From the NCBI GenBank assembly GCA_030628755.1, contig DAOVQH010000001.1, positions 1 to 27,310 of the forward strand: DNA of 27,310 bases, written 5' to 3'. The notes below the pieces were generated by a model that was given only the letters and a program-made list of their open reading frames with translations, did no database searches and was not told the DNA's origin. Positions 21,473-27,310 of the stretch are shown here, one piece after another; positions within the stretch are counted from its first letter, which is position 1, and every line of letters starts with the position of its first letter. Both the position numbers and the translations under genes were made by a program. The DNA comes from Candidatus Cloacimonadota bacterium (GTDB lineage: Bacteria > Cloacimonadota > Cloacimonadia > Cloacimonadales > TCS61).

Positions 21473-23125
21473 TTACATTTTTTCTGGAGCGGAGATACCC
21501 ATTAGATTAAGAGCAATTGCAACCACGCTCTTTATTGCAGAAATCAGGTATAACCTGCTTAGACTGAGTTCTTTATGTGTTACATCGATAATTTTATATT
21601 TCGCATAATATCTGTGAAATACACCGGCAAGGTCATGAATGTATCCTGCCAGTCTATGAGGTTCTCTGTGCTCTGCACAGGCTATTAATAAGGAAGGGAA
21701 TTCTAACATCTTTTTAATAATGAATATTTCTTCGTCCTTATTAAGCTTCTTCAAATTCTTTTTATCGAAGTCTTTGAGGGTTAGCTTAGCTTTTTTTGCT
21801 TTTTTTAGAACACTGCAAATCCTGGCATGAGCATATTGACAGTAATAAACGGGATTTTCGCTGGATTTCTTCTTAGCAAGTTCGAGGTCAAAATCCAGAT
21901 GAGCACTTGGTTTTCTGTTGAGGAAAAAGTAGCGAGCAGCATCTTTCCCAACTTCCTGGACAATATTATCCATTGTTACAATTTTACCAGCCCGTTTCGA
22001 CATCTTAACAATCTTACCATGTTTAATGATATTTATATGTTGAAGATAAATAACTTCGAGTTTTTTTATATCATATCCTAATGCTTGGATAGCTGCTCTA
22101 AGTTTGGAAACATGAGCATGATGGTCAGGTCCAAGAACATCTAAGATAATATCAAACCCGCGTTGGTATTTGGTTAGATGATATGCAATATCCGGGACAA
22201 GATAGGTTGGATTCCCATCTGTTTTTATAAGAACACGGTCTTTTTCATCCCCGAAATCAGTAGAAGAGAACCAGATAGCATCATCTTTTTCGTATGTACA
22301 ATTGGCTTCTGCGAGATAACTAAGAGCTTCTTCAAGTATTCCTTCCTGCCTTAGTTTTCGTTCTGACATCCAATTTTCAAAATTCACATCAAACTTTTTC
22401 AAGCTTGCAACTTGCATTTTATGTATTTCTTCTAATGCATAGTTCTTCATTCTTTCTAATCTGTCTTTTTCTGAGATATGGAAAAGTTTGGATCCATCAA
22501 TAATGTTTAAATTGTTAGCTAGGTCTTTAATATATTCACCGTGGTAAGCTTCTGGTGGGAAATCTTCGAATCTTTCACCATGTAGTTCACGATATCTGAG
22601 TTCTAAAGATTCAGCAAGTATATCAACCTGGTTTCCAGCATCATTAATATAGAACTCACGGAATGCTTTATATCCTACAAATTTCATTATACGATATAAT
22701 GAATCTCCATAAGCACCAGCACGGGCACTTACAATATTCAAAGGACCGGTTGGATTGGCACTGATAAATTCGAGAAGAACCTTTTTTTTCTTTCCGTATT
22801 TTGAGGAACCATATTTCTTTTTTACTTTGATAATATCTGCAAGAGCCTTATGATATATACTATTAGCTAATCTGAGATTTATAAAACCCGGTCCAGCAAT
22901 ATTAACTGATTTGTAATTTCTTTTTTTATTAAGTATCTCCGCAAGCTTTTCAGCCATATTGCGGGGTTTCATTTTATTTTTCTTTGCATTCAGAAGTGCT
23001 ACATTGGTAGAAAAATCTCCGTGTTCAATATTATGTGGAACCTCTACAGCAAAGTTCTCATTGAATTTTAAATTTAATTTGTCCAGACTATCTTTAATAT
23101 CGGAAAATATCTTACTTTTTATCAT
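21473..23125 (-). CDS. argS: Arginyl-tRNA synthetase
   Basis: 550 residues, usual length for ArgRS, which charges tRNA-Arg. Present are an N-terminal Add1-like domain, the FISANPTGPL lead into the class I signature (120-129), the REFYINDAGNQVD segment (156-168), the LGPDHHAHV region (331-339), the KMSKRAGK loop (374-381) and the C-terminal anticodon-binding domain with RLYLISAIKSV...LNLMGI. Unusually, the HIGH-type tetrapeptide, normally HVGH after NPTGPL, reads NIVS (130-133), so both histidines are missing. Everything else looks intact and no second argS is visible here. The start overlaps rsfS by 14 nt. Confidence 0.95.
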   Translation of the reverse strand: MIKSKIFSDIKDSLDKLNLKFNENFAVEVPHNIEHGDFSTNVALLNAKKNKMKPRNMAEKLAEILNKKRNYKSVNIAGPGFINLRLANSIYHKALADIIKVKKKYGSSKYGKKKKVLLEFISANPTGPLNIVSARAGAYGDSLYRIMKFVGYKAFREFYINDAGNQVDILAESLELRYRELHGERFEDFPPEAYHGEYIKDLANNLNIIDGSKLFHISEKDRLERMKNYALEEIHKMQVASLKKFDVNFENWMSERKLRQEGILEEALSYLAEANCTYEKDDAIWFSSTDFGDEKDRVLIKTDGNPTYLVPDIAYHLTKYQRGFDIILDVLGPDHHAHVSKLRAAIQALGYDIKKLEVIYLQHINIIKHGKIVKMSKRAGKIVTMDNIVQEVGKDAARYFFLNRKPSAHLDFDLELAKKKSSENPVYYCQYAHARICSVLKKAKKAKLTLKDFDKKNLKKLNKDEEIFIIKKMLEFPSLLIACAEHREPHRLAGYIHDLAGVFHRYYAKYKIIDVTHKELSLSRLYLISAIKSVVAIALNLMGISAPEKM

Positions 23126-23483
23126 CAGCTTTGTCTAATTTCCTTTTCATTTCTGGAGTTATTTTATACAAATCTTCAAGCTTATAATATTTCCTTTTTT
23201 CTTCACTAAAGATATGAACAATAATATCAGCAAAATCCAATAACACCCAGGTTGCATTTTCCATTCCTTCAACAGAAAGAAGCTGTATATTGTTTTCTTT
23301 TGCTTTTTGAATGATATTTTCAGCAATTGCTTTTATGTGTAATTCAGCTGATCCATGACATATTATTATTGAATCTGTAAAATCGGTTTTTCCTTTTACA
23401 TCAATATGAATTAAATCCCCGGATTTCTTATCTGATGCCCACTCTATAATTTTCTTAACTGCTTCGTCGTGTTCTAATTCCAT
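23112..23483 (-). CDS. rsfS: Ribosomal silencing factor RsfS
   Basis: 123 residues of the RsfS/YbeB (Iojap) family, which binds ribosomal protein uL14 and blocks subunit joining when nutrients are scarce. Conserved parts: DLIHIDVKGKTDFTDSIIICHG (23-44), the SAELHIKAIAENI helix, and GMENATWVLLDFADIIVHIF (73-92), which contains the family's W-x-L-(L/I)-D-(Y/F)-x-D-(I/V)-(I/V)-x-H-x-F signature. The ATG at 23483 has a GGAG site. The 3' end overlaps argS by 14 nt, and the gene follows the LytR_C protein by 6 nt. Confidence 0.95.
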   Translation of the reverse strand: MELEHDEAVKKIIEWASDKKSGDLIHIDVKGKTDFTDSIIICHGSAELHIKAIAENIIQKAKENNIQLLSVEGMENATWVLLDFADIIVHIFSEEKRKYYKLEDLYKITPEMKRKLDKADDKK

Positions 23484-23489
23484 ATTCTC

Positions 23490-23936
23490 CTATTTGAAAT
23501 AATCTTTATAATCTCTTCCTAAAATTATTTGCATATCTTCAATTGTATTGGGATCAAGCGCGAAAATTCTTCTTTTTATACCAGTTATTTTCATTAAATA
23601 TTTTAGTTTTTCTTCATCATCTTTTTTTATTACAATCAACGTCTTCCCATAAATGAACATGTCTCTTTCTACATTTTCCCAGGCAATTATATCCAAATTC
23701 TTAATATTCTTATTTATGAGATGCTCTTTTACATCTTTTGCTGCTCCATTAATACCACACCCATTTAGTATAGATATCTTCAACGAGGTCACTGCAATTT
23801 TATCTTCATTTATATTTGCTTTTTCTCTTTTAAGGAACAAAATAAAAAAAAAGCTTAAAATGATTATCAAGACCGTAATTGTTATTAACAACGCTTTTTT
23901 TTTAATGGAAGACAAATTATTTTTCGAGCTTCTCAT
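23490..23936 (-). CDS. Single-pass membrane protein with LytR C-terminal-like domain
   Basis: 148 residues from the ATG at 23936; a TTG at 23942 would add two. One transmembrane helix (about 13-35) is followed by an extracytoplasmic ~100-residue domain starting LKISILNGCGINGAAKDVKEHLINK. This is the hallmark of the LytR_C domain (V.(V/I)LNG.G..G.A......L). The LCP phosphotransferase domain, which often precedes LytR_C, is absent, so this is a stand-alone version of unknown role. The first 20 nt overlap the end of the HIT gene; the ribosome-binding site is weak, so coupled translation is likely. Placement just upstream of rsfS is shared with what I recall of some other FCB-group genomes. Confidence 0.78.
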   Translation of the reverse strand: MRSSKNNLSSIKKKALLITITVLIIILSFFFILFLKREKANINEDKIAVTSLKISILNGCGINGAAKDVKEHLINKNIKNLDIIAWENVERDMFIYGKTLIVIKKDDEEKLKYLMKITGIKRRIFALDPNTIEDMQIILGRDYKDYFK

Positions 23937-24414
23937 TGTCAAATTGTTCTTTGAGCATTTTATAAGCTCTATCGAAGGATTCTGGGATAACCCGTGTACC
24001 AGCAGTAGAGGTCATAAAACTTACATCACCAGACCAACGGGGAACAATATGAACATGAAGGTGTTCGTCGACACCAGCACCAGCTGCCTTACCTAAATTA
24101 AGTCCTATATTGATTCCGTCAGGGGAGTAAACTTTATTAATAACTTTTTCACAGAGTTGTACTGTTTCAAATAAATCGGATAACTCTTGTTTTGAGAGAT
24201 TGTTTAAGGCAGGAACGTGGCTATTTGGAACAACCATAAGATGACCGTTGTTGTAAGGAAATGTATTCATTATTACATATGTTAATTTGCTTCTATAAAG
24301 AATCAGATGCTTTTTATCATTTTCTTCAGAAGGCTTGATACAAAGAATGCATTTATTATCTTTTTTTGAAAGCACGTACTTTAAACGCCACGGAGAGTAT
24401 AAAATTTCACACAT
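23917..24414 (-). CDS. HIT family nucleotide hydrolase/phosphorylase
   Basis: 165 residues with the histidine-triad motif HLHVHIVPRW at 118-127 (His118, His120, His122), CILC at 22-25 (probable zinc pair) and the MNTFPYNNGHLMVVPNSHV segment (49-67). The start MCEILYSPWRLKYV resembles the 'LWAPWRMEYI' opening of Ap4A phosphorylase/ATP adenylyltransferase-type HIT proteins, so dinucleoside polyphosphate breakdown is the likely activity. The ATG at 24414 is preceded by AAGGAG. The gene lies 9 bp after the GlmU-like gene and overlaps the LytR_C gene by 20 nt. Confidence 0.92.
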   Translation of the reverse strand: MCEILYSPWRLKYVLSKKDNKCILCIKPSEENDKKHLILYRSKLTYVIMNTFPYNNGHLMVVPNSHVPALNNLSKQELSDLFETVQLCEKVINKVYSPDGINIGLNLGKAAGAGVDEHLHVHIVPRWSGDVSFMTSTAGTRVIPESFDRAYKMLKEQFDNEKLEK

Positions 24415-24423
24415 AAGATCTCC

Positions 24424-25179
24424 TTACTTATCGTAGTAATCGGCTTTTTTCAAATACTCAACTTCTAATTTTTCAAGCTGTTCTATTGAATTTACTCCGG
24501 ATGCTTCAATTATATCTTCCAGTAATATTGATGTTACCAGTTTTCCTACATTATTTATGATTTCAACTGTGTCGGTGAGATAGTATTCTTTTTGGATGTT
24601 ATTATTATTTACTTTTTTTAGTGCCAAAAACAGACTTTGAGCATCGAAACAATAAATTCCGGTATTAATCTCCATAATCTGCTTTTCTGCTTCTGTAGCA
24701 TCCTTAAATTCAACAATCTTTTTTACACTATCATTTTCATTTCGTACAATTCGTCCATATCTTAAAGCATCATCCATAATTGCAGTTAGAAGCGTACAGG
24801 CAGCATTGAGCTTTCGATGGTGTCTCAATATTTTTTCCAGAGTTTGATGTCTAAGCAGAGGAACATCTCCGCAGAGTACGAGAATATTACCTTCAAAATC
24901 TTTAAAAGTATCTTCGGTCATCATCACTGCATGACCGGTTCCGTTCTGTTCTTTTTGTGTAACGAATTTAATTTTATTATTTTCCGGAACTACATCTATC
25001 ACGAGTTCCTTTTTATAGCCTACAACGATAACGATAAGAGTGCTATTTATTTTGTTTGCAGTTTCAACAACTCTGTTGATCATAGGTTTACCAGCGAGTT
25101 TAAAGATGACCTTTGGTTTATCAGATTTCATTCTGATGCCCTGACCGGCAGCTAAAATTATCGTTGCAATTTGTTTCAT
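24424..25179 (-). CDS. GlmU-type nucleotidyltransferase, pyrophosphorylase domain only
   Basis: 251 residues covering the N-terminal uridylyltransferase part of GlmU: IILAAGQGIRMKSDKPKV (8-25), TQKEQNGTGHAVM (74-86), LCGDVPLL (97-104), RYGRIVRN (140-147), IVEFKDATEAE (155-165) and EINTGIYCF (170-178). This domain makes UDP-GlcNAc from GlcNAc-1-phosphate and UTP. The left-handed beta-helix acetyltransferase half (another ~200 residues with hexapeptide repeats) is missing: the protein ends after a short helix with a stop at 24424. Either a separate acetyltransferase exists elsewhere or this enzyme serves another sugar phosphate. Start overlaps the folK stop (ATGA). Confidence 0.85.
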   Translation of the reverse strand: MKQIATIILAAGQGIRMKSDKPKVIFKLAGKPMINRVVETANKINSTLIVIVVGYKKELVIDVVPENNKIKFVTQKEQNGTGHAVMMTEDTFKDFEGNILVLCGDVPLLRHQTLEKILRHHRKLNAACTLLTAIMDDALRYGRIVRNENDSVKKIVEFKDATEAEKQIMEINTGIYCFDAQSLFLALKKVNNNNIQKEYYLTDTVEIINNVGKLVTSILLEDIIEASGVNSIEQLEKLEVEYLKKADYYDK

Positions 25180-25631
25180 TGAATATCCTCGTAAATTTTT
25201 AAAATTTTCTTGTTTAATTTTGGATGAACAAATTCAGGGCATATTTCAACCAACGATCTCAGAACAAACTCCCTTTTATGAAGCTCCGGATGTGGTATAA
25301 CTAAATAATCTTCTTTTATAATTTTATCTCCATATAATAAAATATCGATATCGATAATTCTTGGTTCCCATTTTTTTATGCGGATCCTTCTCAGTTTGGA
25401 TTCTATTTCCAGACATTTTGTTAGAAGCTCTGCTGGTTTAAGATTTGTTTCGATTTTTAGGACACAGTTTAAGAACTTTGGTTGATTTGTATTACCAACA
25501 GGGTCAGTTTCAATTATTGTACTGCTTTGTAGAACATTTACTTGAGAAGATGAATTTAAAGCGGATTTTGCTTTTAGCATATTTTCTTTGCGGTTGCCTA
25601 TATTTGAACCGAGACCTAAATAACAGACCAT
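25176..25631 (-). CDS. folK: 2-amino-4-hydroxy-6-hydroxymethyldihydropteridine diphosphokinase
   Basis: 151 residues, the normal HPPK length. It transfers pyrophosphate from ATP to hydroxymethyl-dihydropterin in folate synthesis. Visible: YLGLGSNIGNR (4-14), ETDPVGNTNQPKFLN (45-59) with the family's F.N pattern, LLTKCLEIESKLRR, the metal-binding DIDILLYG (96-103) and IPHPELHKREFVLRSLVEI (113-131). It starts directly after the folB stop with no gap and overlaps the next gene by 4 nt, so three genes are translationally linked. Confidence 0.95.
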   Translation of the reverse strand: MVCYLGLGSNIGNRKENMLKAKSALNSSSQVNVLQSSTIIETDPVGNTNQPKFLNCVLKIETNLKPAELLTKCLEIESKLRRIRIKKWEPRIIDIDILLYGDKIIKEDYLVIPHPELHKREFVLRSLVEICPEFVHPKLNKKILKIYEDIQ

Positions 25632-25988
25632 TTAACGACTTCTTTCCATTTCAAGTTCAACTGAACTCAGAGGACCATTGATCGGTACTGACGGTTTTTT
25701 TATTTTTACATTTGCCCAGATGATTCTTGGAAAACTTTCAAAAATTGAATCGAGAATTGTATTTGCACACTTTTCCAGTAGATAGAACTCTTTCTTTTCG
25801 AGTGTGTGTTTAATTATATTATACACTTTGGTGTAATCAATAGTATCTTCAAGGTGTTTTATTTCCTTGTCATGAGCAGGATCAGATTGGTAAGAAAAAT
25901 CTACTATGAACCTTTGTCCGAGTTTTCTCTCTTCTGGATGAACACCATGATACCCGTAAAAAACCATTTCATTTAAATGTATTTTCAT
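25632..25988 (-). CDS. folB: Dihydroneopterin aldolase
   Basis: 118 residues of the FolB family, which converts dihydroneopterin to hydroxymethyl-dihydropterin, the substrate of FolK encoded next. Motifs: FYGYHGVHPEERKLGQRFIVD (10-30), where Tyr13 and Glu20-Glu21 fall in the pterin-binding region, then DTIDYTKVYNIIK (47-59), FYLLEKCANTI (67-77) and a C-terminal KKPSVPINGPLSSVELEMER. The start overlaps the rseC stop by 4 nt (ATGA), and the stop abuts the folK ATG. Confidence 0.95.
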   Translation of the reverse strand: MKIHLNEMVFYGYHGVHPEERKLGQRFIVDFSYQSDPAHDKEIKHLEDTIDYTKVYNIIKHTLEKKEFYLLEKCANTILDSIFESFPRIIWANVKIKKPSVPINGPLSSVELEMERSR

Positions 25989-26401
25989 TGTTTCACCCTT
26001 TCAACTATTTCAAAATTAATACTATTTGCATATTTTTTATCTACAGAATGAATAATAATCCCACTTAAGAGTAACCCAATAAATGATAATAAAATCGAGA
26101 AATTCTCCGTTAGTCTGATTACGAATTTACTTATGATATAAAATATTATCATGCATATAATTGGGAATATAAAAATTAAAAACGAGGAAAATATTCTGAC
26201 TCCGGGTGAAATATGCACTCTAACCATATCTCCAACATTCAGTTTAAGTTTATTTCTGATTTTATGTATGTTTTTTCTCTCATTTGCATGACAGATTCCT
26301 CGTAATGCACAGTTATCACAAGCACCTGTTTTAATAATTTCAATAAAGACAAAATTATCTTTTATTTCTTTTACAACCGCTATATCTTCGTGTAAGTCCA
26401 T
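25985..26401 (-). CDS. rseC: RseC/MucC-like membrane protein (SoxR-reducing family)
   Basis: 138 residues: an N-terminal cytoplasmic domain with a cysteine cluster CDNCALRGIC (Cys28, Cys31, Cys37), a beta segment LNVGDMVRVHISPG (55-68) and two transmembrane helices (about 71-91 and 97-116), then a short tail. This is the RseC/MucC layout. In other bacteria RseC is linked to SoxR reduction and sigma-E control and often lies with Rnf genes; no Rnf gene is visible here. The gene is 2 nt after rfaE2 and overlaps folB by 4 nt. Confidence 0.88.
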   Translation of the reverse strand: MDLHEDIAVVKEIKDNFVFIEIIKTGACDNCALRGICHANERKNIHKIRNKLKLNVGDMVRVHISPGVRIFSSFLIFIFPIICMIIFYIISKFVIRLTENFSILLSFIGLLLSGIIIHSVDKKYANSINFEIVERVKQ

Positions 26402-26403
26402 GT

Positions 26404-26871
26404 TTATATTTTTTTGATTTTTTCAATTAAGTCTGTTGTTGAAAATCCCTCTTTGAAAATTAAACTTTTCACAATACCGCCATTCTTCATTACAATATCT
26501 GAACCAACTATTTCTTCTGGTTTCCAATCACCACCTTTAACCAGAATATCAGGTTTAATGTGCTTTATTAGCTTGTATGGCGTATCTTCCTGAAAAATAA
26601 TAATATAGTCGATTACTGTTAGACTGCTTAAAACGGTTGCTCTATCGAGTTCGGAATTAATAGGACGGTTCTTTCCTTTTAGTCTTTTAGCTGAAGCATC
26701 ACTATTCAAACCGATGATTAGAATATCTCCCAGTTCTGAAGCTTCATAAAGGTATTTTATATGACCTGCATGAATAATATCGAAACAACCATTAGTAAAA
26801 ACGATTTTTTTTCCGGATGCTTTTAAATTCTGTACAATTTCAAAAATTTCTTCCCAACTCTTTAATTTCAT
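26404..26871 (-). CDS. rfaE2: D-glycero-beta-D-manno-heptose 1-phosphate adenylyltransferase
   Basis: 155 residues of the cytidylyltransferase-like RfaE domain II. Signature FTNGCFDIIHAGHIKYL (25-41) holds the HxGH nucleotide-binding motif (His34, His37). GLNSDASAKRLKGKNRPINS (54-73) and LVKGGDWKPEEIVG (110-123) are also typical, and the protein ends with FSTTDLIEKIKK. It adenylates heptose-1-phosphate to ADP-heptose for the LPS inner core, which supports a Gram-negative outer membrane. The kinase domain (RfaE1) is not fused here. It starts 1 nt after the purF stop. Confidence 0.94.
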   Translation of the reverse strand: MKLKSWEEIFEIVQNLKASGKKIVFTNGCFDIIHAGHIKYLYEASELGDILIIGLNSDASAKRLKGKNRPINSELDRATVLSSLTVIDYIIIFQEDTPYKLIKHIKPDILVKGGDWKPEEIVGSDIVMKNGGIVKSLIFKEGFSTTDLIEKIKKI

Positions 26872-26872
26872 T

Positions 26873-27310
26873 CTACCTCACTGGATAATTACCATCAAAA
26901 CAGGCATAACAATAATCTTGGGGCTTTGAAACAGTTTTTTTCAAATTCTCGATAGGAAGATATTGTAAAGTATCTGAACCAACAAATCTTCTAATTTCTT
27001 CGATTTTTTTACTGCTTGCTATTAATTCACTTCTGGTTGGAGTATCAATTCCATAAAAACAGGAAAACTTAGTCGGGGGAGAACCGATTCTGAGATGAAC
27101 TTCTTTTGCTCCGGCTTTTTTTATCAGTTTTACGAGTTTCTTAATTGTGGTTCCACGAACGATCGAGTCATCAACTAGAACAACTTTTTTTCCATCAAAG
27201 AAATTAGGCAAAACATTGAATTTCTGATAAACACTTTCATCTCGGATAGTCTGTTCAGGTTCAATGAAAGTTCTTCCCACATAATGATTTCTAATCAAAC
27301 CAAATTCAAA
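26873..27310 (-). CDS. purF: Amidophosphoribosyltransferase, C-terminal part (5' partial)
   Basis: The frame is open to the right window edge; the TTG at 27298 is internal. About 145 C-terminal residues of glutamine phosphoribosylpyrophosphate amidotransferase are visible, the enzyme of the first committed step of purine synthesis. Diagnostic segments are FGLIRNHYVGRTFIEP, then the PRPP-binding loop VVLVDDSIVRGTT, then the RIGSPP and CFYGIDTPTRSELIAS stretches, and the C-terminal YCYACFDGNYPV. The N-terminal glutaminase domain lies outside the window. It is immediately followed by rfaE2 (1-nt gap) and so leads the packed cluster running to argS. Confidence 0.95.
   Translation of the reverse strand, partial: FEFGLIRNHYVGRTFIEPEQTIRDESVYQKFNVLPNFFDGKKVVLVDDSIVRGTTIKKLVKLIKKAGAKEVHLRIGSPPTKFSCFYGIDTPTRSELIASSKKIEEIRRFVGSDTLQYLPIENLKKTVSKPQDYCYACFDGNYPVR

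Overview
The window is AT-rich (roughly a third G+C by eye) and chromosomal. Two secreted proteins carry the PNPF...GQKV...SGIYFYKL-type C-terminal module. With a complete Bat (aerotolerance) operon and an LPS-heptose gene, this suggests a Gram-negative bacterium of the Cloacimonadota/FCB neighbourhood. That placement rests on remembered protein signatures, not on a search. Nearly all genes from 1503 to the right edge lie on the minus strand; only the first two are on the plus strand.

Layout. 1-1395: the 3' part of an LPP20-like protein and a YjbQ-family gene, separated by a 9-10 bp periodic repeat. 1503-2275: a coupled pair, a DUF5678-like small protein and a retropepsin-like aspartic protease. 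2474-3618: a decayed beta-barrel-like gene. 3619-3937: a cluster of REP-like palindromes. 3938-8749: two large secreted multidomain proteins, a caspase-fold (C25/gingipain-like) peptidase and an endonuclease/exonuclease/phosphatase-family protein, each with a FlgD-like C-terminal module. 8877-20844: an M23 peptidase and the Bat operon, read leftwards as moxR, DUF58, a membrane protein, batA, batB, batC, [restriction-modification insert], batD, batE, M23. 20858-27310: a tightly packed housekeeping run, read leftwards as purF (partial), rfaE2, rseC, folB, folK, a glmU-like gene, HIT, a LytR_C protein, rsfS, argS, and a YfcE-like phosphoesterase.

How the genes work together. MoxR, DUF58, BatA and BatB form the AAA+/VWA core. 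BatC and BatE (TPR) and BatD (large exported protein) are the periplasmic/membrane partners. A type II R-M cassette (N4/N6 methylase, HNH nuclease and a 100-aa orphan) sits between batC and batD. A well-formed sigma70-like promoter overlaps the last codons of the orphan and points at batD, so batD-batE-M23 may be transcribed independently of the upstream half.

The most unusual signal is at repeat scale. A small GC-richer palindromic mini-element occurs in the batA/batB spacer and, in opposite orientations, in frame inside the C-terminal modules of both secreted proteins. This resembles the protein-coding palindromic elements of Rickettsia. Most other gaps in the Bat operon contain different dispersed palindromes: hairpins next to 9-bp arrays, REP-like stems and interleaved inverted repeats. 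No tRNA, rRNA, CRISPR array or transposase gene was recognised.
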